A stretch of 64,000 nucleotides of DNA from JBBQLG01 sp038327655. GTDB taxonomy: Bacteria; Bacteroidota; Bacteroidia; Cytophagales; Spirosomataceae. The notes below the pieces were generated by a model that worked only from the letters and a program-made list of their open reading frames with translations, had not been told where the DNA came from and did no database searches. A program made the position numbers and the translations under genes. The stretch lies in assembly GCA_038327655.1 (NCBI GenBank), contig JBBQLG010000009.1:1-64000 (forward strand). Direction: 5' to 3'. Within the stretch, counting starts at the first letter, position 1. Every line of letters starts with the position of its first letter. Shown in pieces: positions 35,800 through 44,828 of the stretch.

Positions 35800-38700
35800 T
35801 TACACCGACTGACCTTCTACCAGCACAATTTCGGCATCGGTCAGGCAATAAAGGGCGTATACGAGCTGGTCAATCTGGCGGTTAGTGACGGTGCGCTCGG
35901 TTTGCAGGGCAGTGGCTTTCGCCTGTTGGTCAGCGTAGAACGGTTTCCATTCCATCTGCTTCGGCAGCGAAATACTCACTTTTTGTTTGGCTAATTCGGC
36001 CAGCAGCGCGGGCCAGTCGAGGGCGGGCCAATGCCGGAGTTTGTCGGTGAGTTTACCCACGCCGAGGTCGGATTGAAACAGGTCGGCTACCTGCTTAGTC
36101 AGCGTTTGTAGCTGTTCGGTAAGCGTCAGCATCCGGTCGGCCAGTGCCGCAAGTGCGGTTTGCTGTTCGGGGGTAGGATTAGCGATTGGTAGTTTGTCTA
36201 CATATTGCTTCTTAAACCTTAATCGACCTCCTTTATCTGAATCTCCTAAGACGGCACAAACGTCTCTAAAAAAATACCAAGCCAGTTTTGAATTGAGAAC
36301 GCACAACAGAAATTTATCTGAAAACGGGATCACAAATGTTGTATCACCTACGTAGTGTTTTCTTGTGTCAAACGCAAAGCGAGATTCCTTGGTAATGTCA
36401 GGAAAGACAATTTTCGGCTTCTCAAAATCGTCGTAATAATCACAGGCCCTTAGTTCCCACCAAAAATCACCCTTATCGGCTCGATTAGTTGCATCTTTTT
36501 CATACTGTTCAAGATGGCGAAGAATAGACGGATATTTCTTACTGATCGAGGTTAGAGCAGCAGCGTACGGTACGGCCAGGTTCTTCTCCAACCAGTTCCA
36601 TGACTTTTTAGGATTATCAATCTTAAGCCCCGACGCCTTGGCAGTTGCCATCTCTTCATCGAATGCTGCTTTAACAAAAGGGTAGCGCGTTTCACCTTTG
36701 GGAATTACTATTATATACTTCTCCTCAAAGTCAATCCGGTAACTCCGCACATTGTCGCCTACAACAAACGGTTTAATTACATCGGCGCTGGCTGGATGTT
36801 CGGCAATTAGCTTGTTTCGAGTGTTAAGATCAATGACGAAGGCTTCGTTAAAACCAGTCTTTATGCCGTACTGAATGGCTCCCCCTACGTAATTATTCAA
36901 TGAAACGCTGTTCACTCGCATCTTATCAAAAACAGCATTCTGTTCTGAACCACTCAGTTGCCAATTCTCTTCCTTAAGCCGGTTTTGGTCAATGTGAATG
37001 GGATGTTCCTGAATGGCCGCTTCCAAACTGGCAAAACCGAGCGATTGAATTTTTGCAAAGAGCGTGGGCGTGTCGGTAGATGGCTGTTTGCAAACCAGCA
37101 CAATAGTCGGAAACGTGGCGGCATCGGCAAAAACGGGCAGTTCGCCGAAGTCAATAATTTGCCGCAAATCAAATTGACTTAGGTACTGTCGGAGGGGTTT
37201 GCCGTAGCCCGCTTTAATGAATTTGTTTGGTGTTATGTAACCAATATACCCCCCCCCCCGCGTTAAGCTTATCGCTCGGTCGTAAAAGTAAACGTATAAG
37301 TCGGCCGTACCATTGCCCGTCGTGTAGTTTTTGATCAGGTAATTTTTCTGTTCGCTCCCAATCAGTTCCTGCCGCACATAGGGGGGATTACCCACGACGA
37401 CATCGAACCGGACGCTGTTAAATTCGGCGTCCCAGTCGAAGGCGTATTCGCTCACGGCGGGGTCGCTCACTAAGCTGTTGCCCTGCCGGACGTGGTCGTC
37501 GAGGTTAGCCAACGTTTCGGATTTTGAGGCCGTTTTGAGCCATAAGGCCAGTTTGGTAATCTCTACTGATTCGGGGTTCAGGTCCACGCCGTAGATGTTG
37601 CGCGAAACGATGTTTTTCTTGATTTCCCATTCCCGGTACGGCTTTGTGGCCAGGCCAATCGACTGTTTGCTGCGGTTTTCCAACGCCTTCAGTTGCTGGT
37701 CGTAGGGCGTAGTGAGTTTATACAGTTCCTCCTTCAGCACCCGCCATTTCTCCCACAGAAAATCGAACACCTGCGTCAGAAAAGCCCCCGATCCGCAGGC
37801 CGGGTCCAGCACCCGAATGGTTTGAAGGTACGGCTCGTACGCTTCCCAGAAATGGAGGTGCAGGGCGATGGTGTTGTTCCATTCACAGCCGCCCTTGTCC
37901 GGGATTCGGATGCTTTCGTAGTCGGCCACGGTCAAGTCGGGCAGTTGGTCTACGCCGAGGTCACGGAGAATTTCGGCTTCACGGTCGTTGAGCCAGCCGC
38001 CCACGGCCTGTTCCACAATGTAGCGGGTAATGTAGTCGGGGGTATAAAAGACGCCTTCTTTCTTGCGTTTCGAGGTTGTACCAACGGCAAACGGCTCTAA
38101 CGTACCAACGGCCACCGACTCGTTTTTCTGCAACTCGGCTTTGATTTCTTCAATGTCGCTGATCGACTGCTCGAAGATGTGGCCCAGTACATTGACGTTT
38201 AGTTCACCCTGGAAATTGTAGCCGTTCAGAAACCGCATCAGGTCATCGAGCCGGAAATCCCGGATGGTCAGCGTGTCCAATAACGCATCGCCCCGGAACA
38301 AGCCCCCGTTAAAAGGCGGGATGTTGCGTTTACCGTAGCCCTTGTCGAAGGCGACAAACGCCCGGCGCAGTTCCTGCATGATTTTGTCGTCGTCCTGCCC
38401 GAAGGAGGCTTCGGCGGCATCGGTCACTTTTTTGAGTACGTTTTCGACCAGCGAAAGGTCGCGGGCGAAGCACATAAAAATGAGCCGGTCAATGAGTTTC
38501 TGCGTGGCCCGGAACAGCTCGTTGGCAGGCACCGCCGTGTTGTCGCGCCGGATTTGCCCAAACAGGCTTTCGCGGTGGCGTTTATAGTCGGCGTAAAATT
38601 GGTTGGTGATGGTTTTTAGTTCTTTTTCGCGCTTTTGCAGCATCGTCTCCATCGCCGAATCCGTTGAACGCAGAAAAAGCTGATCTTTCTGGAGCAGCAT

Positions 38701-39291
38701 ACACAACCGTTTAACGCCGTGCCCTTCGAGAATCGTCAGCAAATCAAAGGCTTCGTACTGCAACATACCGAGACTATAGCGGTAGAGCCGGATTTCCTGG
38801 CAGTTGGAGACAATAACCCATTCGCAGGGCTTGCTGAGTTTGGGCACGTAACTGAATGCCTGCTCAACGGGCGTACCGGGGAAATCTTTGCGGTTCTGTT
38901 TCTTATCGAGGTTAACGAGCGGCCCCTTCAGTTCGATAATGGCATGAACGTCGCTTTGCGTAGTCCGGGTTAGGGCGTCGAACTGAAAATAGCCCAACAC
39001 GCCATCGGGCGTTTTACCATCGAAGTCAACTTTATACTCGTGCTCCAACTGCCATTCGGTCAGTTGTTTTTCGTAGGCATAGCCCAGCACGTCGCCAAAG
39101 ATTTTATTTAGGAACTCCGATTGTAGTTTCCGTTCGTTCAGCGATTGGATTTTACCGGAGGCAATGCCATTTTTCCAATTGGTCAGGATTTTGCGTTTTT
39201 CGTCCTGATTGTCGGTATGAAGGTCGCGTTGCAGGGCTTTATCGATGTCGGCCGCAGCGAATAGGGAACGGTGTTGCATGACCGCAAACAT
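35800..39291 (-). CDS. Type IIG restriction-modification protein (Eco57I/BREX-PglX-like architecture)
   Basis: A 1163-residue single-chain enzyme. An N-terminal PD-(D/E)xK nuclease-like domain shows PDG at 95-97 and ELK at 120-122. A long helical linker follows. The N6-adenine methyltransferase core has LDPACGSGAFL (about 492-502) and NPPYV (about 631-635), then a TaqI-like specificity domain and C-terminal helical recognition region. It should methylate one strand of an asymmetric site and cut nearby. No separate S, M or R gene flanks it. An 11-G run encoding the RGGG of LTRGGGYIGYITP lies in the middle of the gene (complement of 37249-37259). Length change there would switch the protein off, and the present frame is ON. 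Start could be the ATG four codons later. Confidence 0.9.
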   Translation of the reverse strand: MFAVMQHRSLFAAADIDKALQRDLHTDNQDEKRKILTNWKNGIASGKIQSLNERKLQSEFLNKIFGDVLGYAYEKQLTEWQLEHEYKVDFDGKTPDGVLGYFQFDALTRTTQSDVHAIIELKGPLVNLDKKQNRKDFPGTPVEQAFSYVPKLSKPCEWVIVSNCQEIRLYRYSLGMLQYEAFDLLTILEGHGVKRLCMLLQKDQLFLRSTDSAMETMLQKREKELKTITNQFYADYKRHRESLFGQIRRDNTAVPANELFRATQKLIDRLIFMCFARDLSLVENVLKKVTDAAEASFGQDDDKIMQELRRAFVAFDKGYGKRNIPPFNGGLFRGDALLDTLTIRDFRLDDLMRFLNGYNFQGELNVNVLGHIFEQSISDIEEIKAELQKNESVAVGTLEPFAVGTTSKRKKEGVFYTPDYITRYIVEQAVGGWLNDREAEILRDLGVDQLPDLTVADYESIRIPDKGGCEWNNTIALHLHFWEAYEPYLQTIRVLDPACGSGAFLTQVFDFLWEKWRVLKEELYKLTTPYDQQLKALENRSKQSIGLATKPYREWEIKKNIVSRNIYGVDLNPESVEITKLALWLKTASKSETLANLDDHVRQGNSLVSDPAVSEYAFDWDAEFNSVRFDVVVGNPPYVRQELIGSEQKNYLIKNYTTGNGTADLYVYFYDRAISLTRGGGYIGYITPNKFIKAGYGKPLRQYLSQFDLRQIIDFGELPVFADAATFPTIVLVCKQPSTDTPTLFAKIQSLGFASLEAAIQEHPIHIDQNRLKEENWQLSGSEQNAVFDKMRVNSVSLNNYVGGAIQYGIKTGFNEAFVIDLNTRNKLIAEHPASADVIKPFVVGDNVRSYRIDFEEKYIIVIPKGETRYPFVKAAFDEEMATAKASGLKIDNPKKSWNWLEKNLAVPYAAALTSISKKYPSILRHLEQYEKDATNRADKGDFWWELRACDYYDDFEKPKIVFPDITKESRFAFDTRKHYVGDTTFVIPFSDKFLLCVLNSKLAWYFFRDVCAVLGDSDKGGRLRFKKQYVDKLPIANPTPEQQTALAALADRMLTLTEQLQTLTKQVADLFQSDLGVGKLTDKLRHWPALDWPALLAELAKQKVSISLPKQMEWKPFYADQQAKATALQTERTVTNRQIDQLVYALYCLTDAEIVLVEGQSV
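37249..37259 (-). repeat. G11 homopolymer inside the type IIG gene
   Basis: Eleven consecutive C on the plus strand, eleven G on the coding strand, within codons for Arg-Gly-Gly-Gly at about residues 677-680. No other homopolymer of this length was noticed in the window. It lies between the NPPY motif and the target-recognition region. Its position and length match slipped-strand contingency loci. Confidence 0.85.
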
Positions 39292-39306
39292 ACAAAAACC
39301 GACTCG

Positions 39307-39594
39307 CTATTGCTCGCCGGCTTCTTCCGGCCGCACCAGCAGGTAAATACCCAGGCTAAACACCGAGCTGGCTACCAGACACAATAGCAAAGTGAAAACC
39401 ATGACGTTGAAATCATCTTCGGGACGGAGCGGCTCCCGGCGAACCAGCAGCAGGGCAATCTGAATAAACAGAGCAAACGCCGTAATCAGGGCACCGGTCA
39501 GCATTAGCCACAGCACCACCGGCACCCGGTGCCAGCGGTAACTCACCACCCGGCCGTCGGCGGTCAGGTATGTTTTCGAGAGGGGTTCTTTCAT
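39307..39594 (-). CDS. Small two-helix membrane protein
   Basis: A 95-residue protein with an N-terminal soluble piece (KTYLTADGRVVSYRWHR) and two hydrophobic helices (about 27-51 and 64-86) joined by an acidic loop. No family recognised. An in-frame ATG eight codons upstream exists, but MKEPLSKTY at 39594 looks more natural. Just upstream of the type IIG gene on the same strand, 15 bases away, and divergent from poxB. Confidence 0.6.
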   Translation of the reverse strand: MKEPLSKTYLTADGRVVSYRWHRVPVVLWLMLTGALITAFALFIQIALLLVRREPLRPEDDFNVMVFTLLLCLVASSVFSLGIYLLVRPEEAGEQ

Positions 39595-39744
39595 TGGAAT
39601 CGCCTGTTTACAAGACAACAGCGCAAACTGATTTTAGTGAAACGATCGGGCATCTTTTTTCTGCCTGTCGGCCGAAAACCTACGCGCCCGATTCCCGTTA
39701 TACCCTACGGCTGGGAAAACGGCCGGTGGAAGATACTCAACAAC

Positions 39745-41469
39745 ATGGCACAGACAATCGCAAAAGTCCTGGTCGACATGCTCGTTCAGGCGGGAGTACG
39801 CCGGGTTCATGGCCTTACGGGCGACTCACTGAACGGCATTGTCGATGAAATTCGGCGGCACGAGGCCATCGAATGGGTGCATTACCGGCACGAAGAAGCA
39901 GCCGCTTTTGCCGCCGGTGCCGAAGCCCAGCTCACGGGCCGGTTAGCGGTTTGCGCCGGTAGTTGCGGCCCCGGCAACCTGCACTTAATCAACGGCTTGT
40001 ACGATTGCCACCGGAGCATGGCCCCGGTGCTGGCCATTGCCGCCCACATTCCGAGCAGCGAAATTGGTACGGGTTATTTTCAGGAAACGCACCCCGAACG
40101 GCTGTTTCAGGAGTGCAGCCATTACTGCGAACTAATCTCCTCCGCCAAACAGATGCCCCGCGTCCTCCAATCGGCCATGCAGCACGCGGTTGGACTGTCG
40201 GGCGTAGCCGTCATTGCGTTATCGGGCGATGTCTCCGCCGAAGAAGTAGACGACATGCAGTTGCTGCACGAATTATTCCTGCCCAAACCGGTTATCCGGC
40301 CGTCGGATGATGAACTGAACCGCGTGGCCGATTTGCTGAACAACGCCGGAAAAGTGACTATTCTGGGCGGCAGTGGTTGCGCCGACGCGCACGATGAAGT
40401 GGTGGCCCTCTGCAAACACCTCAAAGCCCCGTTGGTCTATGCCCTGCGCGGCAAGGAACACCTCGAACACGACAATCCCTATCAGGTTGGCTTAACGGGG
40501 CTGATCGGCTACCCATCCGGGGCCAAAGCCATCGACGACTGCGACGTGCTGCTGATGCTGGGAAGTGATTTTCCGTACAAAGACTGGTATCCGGCGAATG
40601 CCAAAATCATTCAGGTCGACATCCGGGCGGAACGATTGGGGCGCCGGGCGCGGATGGACATGGGCGTGGTGGGGGCCATTAAACCAACCATCGACGCACT
40701 TCTGCCGCTGCTCACCGCCAAAACCGACCGCGCCCACCTCGACCGTGCGCTCGATAATTATGCAAGTGCCCGGAAATCGCTCGACGGCCACGCGCAGGGC
40801 GACGAAAACAACGGCCTGATTTATCCCGAATACCTGACGGCACTGCTCAGCGAACTCGCCCCCGACGATGCTATTTTCACCTGCGATGTCGGGACGCCAA
40901 CGGTCTGGGCAGCCCGCTACCTAAACATGACCCGGAACCGGCGGCTGCTGGGATCGTTTTCGCACGGGTCGATGGCCAGTGCGATGCCGCAGGCCATTGG
41001 CGCGCAGTTGGCTTACCCCGGCCGGTCCGTCATATCACTTTCCGGCGACGGTGGTTTTGCCATGCTCATGGGCGATTTTCTCACGATTCTGCAATACAAC
41101 CTGCCCGTCAAAATCGTGGTGTTCAACAATGCCTCGCTGGGGTTTGTGGCGACGGAAATGAAAGTGGCGGGTTTGCCACCGTTCGGCACGGACCTCAAGA
41201 ACCCGAATTTCGCAACAATGGCCGAAGCAATGGGCGCACGGGGCATCCGCGTTGAAAAGCCGGAGGATGTTCGGTCGGCGGTGGCGATGGCGATGCAGCA
41301 CAACGGGCCGGTGCTGCTCGACGTGCTGGTAAACCCGGTGGAACTGTCCATGCCGCCCAAAATTACGCTCAGCGAAGCGTGGGGCTTTAGTTTGTACATG
41401 CTCAGGGAAACCATCGGCGGGCACGGGGGCGAAGTAGTCGACACCATGAAGAGCAATTTTCTGAGTTGA
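39745..41469 (+). CDS. poxB: Pyruvate dehydrogenase (quinone)/pyruvate oxidase-like ThDP enzyme
   Basis: A 574-residue thiamine-diphosphate enzyme. N-terminal Pyr domain with catalytic Glu50 in RHEEAAAF, central FAD-type domain (about 190-330), and PP domain with the GDGGFAMLMGDF...NN ThDP signature (about 434-465). The overall arrangement matches PoxB, which decarboxylates pyruvate to acetate and CO2 and passes electrons to quinone at the membrane. The open frame extends 72 codons upstream but that part is low-quality and antisense to the small membrane gene; MAQTIAKVLVDMLVQAGV is the natural start. The symbol is by family resemblance. Confidence 0.88.
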   Translation: MAQTIAKVLVDMLVQAGVRRVHGLTGDSLNGIVDEIRRHEAIEWVHYRHEEAAAFAAGAEAQLTGRLAVCAGSCGPGNLHLINGLYDCHRSMAPVLAIAAHIPSSEIGTGYFQETHPERLFQECSHYCELISSAKQMPRVLQSAMQHAVGLSGVAVIALSGDVSAEEVDDMQLLHELFLPKPVIRPSDDELNRVADLLNNAGKVTILGGSGCADAHDEVVALCKHLKAPLVYALRGKEHLEHDNPYQVGLTGLIGYPSGAKAIDDCDVLLMLGSDFPYKDWYPANAKIIQVDIRAERLGRRARMDMGVVGAIKPTIDALLPLLTAKTDRAHLDRALDNYASARKSLDGHAQGDENNGLIYPEYLTALLSELAPDDAIFTCDVGTPTVWAARYLNMTRNRRLLGSFSHGSMASAMPQAIGAQLAYPGRSVISLSGDGGFAMLMGDFLTILQYNLPVKIVVFNNASLGFVATEMKVAGLPPFGTDLKNPNFATMAEAMGARGIRVEKPEDVRSAVAMAMQHNGPVLLDVLVNPVELSMPPKITLSEAWGFSLYMLRETIGGHGGEVVDTMKSNFLS

Positions 41470-41506
41470 GACGGTTTGCCGGAACGCCGTACGTATTTTT
41501 GTCCAC

Positions 41507-42427
41507 ATGGCGCACGAACACACCCACGACCACGGTCATCACCACGGCCCGACAACGCTAACAAACATCAACCGCGCCCTCATCATCGGGGCGGTGCTGA
41601 ACACGGTTTACGTGCTGGTTGAGTTTGGAGCCGGATTTTACTACGGCTCCCTGTCGCTGATGGCCGATGCCGGGCACAACCTCAGCGACGTGGCCAGTCT
41701 GCTGCTGTCGCTGCTGGCGTTCCGGCTCGCCAAAGCCGCGTCGACGCCCACCTTTACCTACGGCTACCGAAAGAGCACCGTATTGGCCTCACTTACCAAC
41801 GGGGTCTTGCTGATGGTGACGATCGGGGTCATTGTCTGGGAAAGCCTGCGCCGACTCCACGACCCGCAGCCGGTGGCCGGTGCGCCTGTTGCGTGGGTAG
41901 CCGGGTTGGGCATTCTGGTTAACGCCGGCTCGGCCCTGCTGTTTTTTCGCGATAAAGACCACGATTTGAATACCAAGGGCGCGTACCTGCACTTAGCCAC
42001 CGATGCGCTGGTATCGCTCGGCGTGGTCGTGTCGGGGCTGCTGATTCGCTACACGGGCTGGTACTGGCTCGATTCAGTGACGGGTTTACTGGTAGCGGCT
42101 ATCATCTTCGGCTCGGCCTGGCGGCTGCTGGCCGATAGTGTTCGCCTGTCGCTCGATGGGGTGCCCGCCGGTCTTGATGTGGCTGAGGTACAGGCCGAAA
42201 TGCAGCGCGTGACCGGGGTTGGCAATGTCCACCACGTGCACGTCTGGGCCATGAGTACAACGGAAAACGCGCTGACGGCCCACCTGGTACTGAAACCCGG
42301 CCTGACCGCTGCCGATGAAATGACTCTGAAAAGCGATGTCCGCCACCGGTTGCAGCACCTTAACATCAACCACGTCACCCTCGAAATCGACGCGGATGCG
42401 GGCGATTGCCAGGACGGCGACTGTTAA
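41507..42427 (+). CDS. Cation diffusion facilitator (Zn/Co/Cd exporter, CzcD/ZitB-like)
   Basis: A 306-residue inner-membrane antiporter with a histidine-rich N terminus (HEHTHDHGHHHG, residues 3-14), six helices, the metal sites LMADAGHNLSD (about 50-60) and HLATDALVSLGV (about 162-173), and a cytoplasmic ferredoxin-like domain (about 215-300) with HHVHVWAMS. Exports zinc or similar metals in exchange for protons. It is 37 bases after poxB. A TATTTTTG box at 41494-41501 is so close to the ATG that it is of doubtful use. With the merC/TonB locus it adds to a zinc theme in the window. Confidence 0.92.
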   Translation: MAHEHTHDHGHHHGPTTLTNINRALIIGAVLNTVYVLVEFGAGFYYGSLSLMADAGHNLSDVASLLLSLLAFRLAKAASTPTFTYGYRKSTVLASLTNGVLLMVTIGVIVWESLRRLHDPQPVAGAPVAWVAGLGILVNAGSALLFFRDKDHDLNTKGAYLHLATDALVSLGVVVSGLLIRYTGWYWLDSVTGLLVAAIIFGSAWRLLADSVRLSLDGVPAGLDVAEVQAEMQRVTGVGNVHHVHVWAMSTTENALTAHLVLKPGLTAADEMTLKSDVRHRLQHLNINHVTLEIDADAGDCQDGDC

Positions 42428-42445
42428 TCGCAGGCGGTCATTTAC

Positions 42446-42931
42446 TTAAGGTCGCCACCGGAACGATTGCCCGTCGATGGCCCGCATGGTGCAGAGAACG
42501 CCATTCAGGTGATCGTATTCGTGCTGTAGTAGTTCTGACAGCGCATCGCTCAGGTGCCATTGCTGCGGTTGCCACTGCTCATCCCGGTAGTTGATGGTGA
42601 GCGATTTATGCCGATTCAGCCGCACCAATAGGTTGGGGAAGCTCATGCAGTCGTCCCACACCTCGAACAGTTCGTCACTCAGATTTACAAGTTCCGGGTT
42701 GATGAATACCACCGGCCGGTCGATGTTCATGTAGATCAGCCGTTTCATGATGCCGAGTTGCGGAGCGGCAATGGCCCGGCCAAAGTGGTACTTCGCCCGG
42801 ATTTCTTCCATCACGTTGTGCAGGTCGGCCACCCAACCGGCCACGAGCGGCAGTTCATACTCCCGAACGGGTTCGCAGATTTCGTACAGGCGCGGATCGC
42901 CGAGGAGCAGCAGGTCAGCCAGGTGTTTCAT
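42446..42931 (-). CDS. Peptide deformylase-like protein with divergent motifs
   Basis: A 161-residue protein of the peptide deformylase fold. Motif 3 QHEYDHLNG (about 134-142) is intact. Motif 1 reads GRAIAAPQLG (GxGxAAPQ expected; the second Gly is Ala). Motif 2 is WDDCMSFPN instead of EGCLS, but keeps the metal-binding Cys. It may deformylate a restricted set of substrates or small molecules, or serve as a secondary PDF. An upstream extension of 33 codons overlaps csaA and is rejected; MKHLADLLLLGDPRLYE is the usual PDF start. The gene lies 8 bases after csaA. Confidence 0.85.
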   Translation of the reverse strand: MKHLADLLLLGDPRLYEICEPVREYELPLVAGWVADLHNVMEEIRAKYHFGRAIAAPQLGIMKRLIYMNIDRPVVFINPELVNLSDELFEVWDDCMSFPNLLVRLNRHKSLTINYRDEQWQPQQWHLSDALSELLQHEYDHLNGVLCTMRAIDGQSFRWRP

Positions 42932-42939
42932 GAGATTGT

Positions 42940-43278
42940 CTATGCGATTCGCAGCCCGTTTTCCGTGGGGCGTTCGGTCGTTAACAGCGTTACGGCTCCG
43001 TCGGCAGCAACGGCTCCGAGCACCAGGCACTCGCTCATAAACGTGGCAATCTGTTTGGGCGGGAAGTTAAGCACGGCCACGACCTGCATCCCGACCAGAT
43101 CAGCGGGCTGGTACTGGACGGTCAGTTGGGCCGAGGTGCGTTTGATGCCCTTCGACCCGAAGTCGATGGTCAGTTTGTAGGCAGGTTTACGGGCCTGCGG
43201 AAAGGGTTCGGCCGTTAAAACGGTACCGGTGGCTATCTCGACTTTCTCAAAGTCGGCCCAGGTGATTTCGGTGGTCAT
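42940..43278 (-). CDS. csaA: CsaA-like tRNA-binding/chaperone protein
   Basis: A 112-residue EMAP-II-like OB-fold protein (tRNA_bind, PF01588). The start FEKVEIATGTVLTAEPFPQARKPAY is characteristic, followed by IDFGSKGIKRTSAQL, LVGMQVVAVLNFPPKQIA and a final RPTENGLRIA. CsaA dimers bind tRNA and act as a secretion-related chaperone. The gene is 8 bases upstream of the deformylase-like gene, a pairing consistent with nascent-chain processing, and is divergent from the dehydrogenase at 43394. Confidence 0.9.
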   Translation of the reverse strand: MTTEITWADFEKVEIATGTVLTAEPFPQARKPAYKLTIDFGSKGIKRTSAQLTVQYQPADLVGMQVVAVLNFPPKQIATFMSECLVLGAVAADGAVTLLTTERPTENGLRIA

Positions 43279-43393
43279 CGTGTAAATCGGTGAGGCAAGC
43301 CAAAACTAACTGGTTTACCAGTCGTTACCCAAACTTTTGTCTGATACCCGTCGTTAACCAGACGATAAAATTCCAAAACAAATCACTTTTTCA

Positions 43394-44743
43394 ATGAAGA
43401 CGATTCTTCTGCTCATGGCAGCCACTACCCTATTTGTCGGCACTGTCGTGGCCGGCGGTGGCCCCAAGAAGCCCGCCAAACGGCCCGTTGTTCCCGCGTT
43501 GCCTGCCCCGGACCCCGACAACGGCGGACTCAAACTGGCCAAGGGATTTGGCGCTTTGGTGTACGCCGACAACCTCGGCAAGGCCCGCCACATCACCATC
43601 GACCCGGCAAGCGGCACCCTGTTCGTCAAACTGGATAAATTGAAAGACGGCAAGGGTGTGGTTGAACTGCGGGATGCCAACGGCGACGGTCGCTCCGACG
43701 ACCAGACCACGTTCGGAAATTTTACCGGCACGGGCATCGGCATTTACAACAACTACCTCTATGCCTCGTCGGACACGTCGGTGTACCGCTACAAATTGAC
43801 CAACGGCATGGTTGCCGCCGATGCGCAGCCCGAACCAATCGTGATTAACCTGACGCTGCAACGCCAACACGCCGGTAAATCACTGGCCCTGTCGCCGGAC
43901 GGCAAACTGTTCGTGAATTTCGGAGCACCGTCCAACGCCTGTCAGGAAAAAGACCGGCAGCGCGGCTCGAAAGGCCAAACGCCCTGCCCCCTGCTGGAAA
44001 ACTACGGCGGCATCTGGCTCTTCGACGCCAATAAGCTGAATCAGAAACAGTCGGACGGCAAACGCTACGCCACCGGCATCCGCAACGCCGTTGCCCTCGA
44101 CTGGAACACGTCCAACAACACCCTCTACGCCCTGCAACACGGCCGTGACGACCTGAAAAACTGGCCCGGCTTCAACGATACCACCAGCGCCGAACTGCCA
44201 TCGGAAGAGTTTCTGATGGTGAAAGACGGCAACGATTTCGGGTGGCCCTACTGCTACAACAACCACGAGGTAGGCAAAAAACTGCTGGCACCGGAATACG
44301 GGGGTGACGGACAGATTCAGGATCAGTGCGCCGGTAAGGAGAAACCAATCATGGCGTTTCCGGGCCACTGGGCACCGAATGATCTCCTGTTTTACACCGG
44401 TAACGCGTTTCCGGCCCGTTATAAAAACGGCGCATTTGTTTGTTTTCACGGCTCCTGGAACCGCGCTCCGCTGAAACAGGGTGGTTATTTCGTCGCGTTC
44501 ATTCCCTTCGGAAAAGACGGTCGTCCGTCGGGCGGGTACGAAGTATTTGCCGAGAATTTTGCGGGCGTAGCCGAACCGGGCCAGCCCGGCACCAGTGCCA
44601 ATGCCGGTAAGCCCGATCTGGCCAGCCCCGGCGATGCCCTGCACCGCCCGATGGGACTGGCACAAGGCCCCGATGGTTCGCTGTACATCGCCGATTCGGT
44701 GAAAGGCACAGTCTGGCGCGTGATGTATACCGCCAAACGGTAA
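43394..44743 (+). CDS. Exported sorbosone dehydrogenase-like (PQQ-type beta-propeller) protein
   Basis: A 449-residue exported protein with a signal peptide (about 1-20) and a six-bladed beta-propeller of the glucose/sorbosone dehydrogenase family. Marks: GFGALVYADNLGKARHIT (about 49-66), the Ca-binding-like DANGDGRSDD (about 97-106), a YATGIRNAVALDW segment (about 225-237), HGRDDL and a late CFHGSWNR (about 351-358). Members oxidise sugars or aldoses with PQQ. No PQQ synthesis genes are seen, and a haem c domain is absent. A strong bidirectional terminator follows. Confidence 0.85.
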   Translation: MKTILLLMAATTLFVGTVVAGGGPKKPAKRPVVPALPAPDPDNGGLKLAKGFGALVYADNLGKARHITIDPASGTLFVKLDKLKDGKGVVELRDANGDGRSDDQTTFGNFTGTGIGIYNNYLYASSDTSVYRYKLTNGMVAADAQPEPIVINLTLQRQHAGKSLALSPDGKLFVNFGAPSNACQEKDRQRGSKGQTPCPLLENYGGIWLFDANKLNQKQSDGKRYATGIRNAVALDWNTSNNTLYALQHGRDDLKNWPGFNDTTSAELPSEEFLMVKDGNDFGWPYCYNNHEVGKKLLAPEYGGDGQIQDQCAGKEKPIMAFPGHWAPNDLLFYTGNAFPARYKNGAFVCFHGSWNRAPLKQGGYFVAFIPFGKDGRPSGGYEVFAENFAGVAEPGQPGTSANAGKPDLASPGDALHRPMGLAQGPDGSLYIADSVKGTVWRVMYTAKR

Positions 44744-44756
44744 AGCAACTGACACC

Positions 44757-44803
44757 AAAATAAAAGTGCCACACCCATGTTCCGGGTGTGGCACTTTTAT
44801 TTT
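44757..44803. terminator. Bidirectional rho-independent terminator
   Basis: A perfect 20-bp inverted repeat, AAAATAAAAGTGCCACACCC and its complement, around a 7-base loop. GC-rich inner stem with A- and T-runs on the two sides, so it works in both directions. It separates the convergent dehydrogenase and lipoprotein genes. Confidence 0.92.
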
Positions 44804-44828
44804 GTCACGGCAGCGGCCGACGGTGCCG

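Noticed and set aside
35800..39291. The large R-M protein as BREX PglX.
   Set aside because: Architecture is similar, but no BrxC, PglZ or BrxL genes flank it, and it carries its own N-terminal nuclease-like motif, so type IIG fits better.
41494..41501. TATTTTTG as the promoter of the CDF transporter gene.
   Set aside because: Only 5 bases separate it from the ATG, which would make the mRNA leaderless; the TTG spacing is also short (15).
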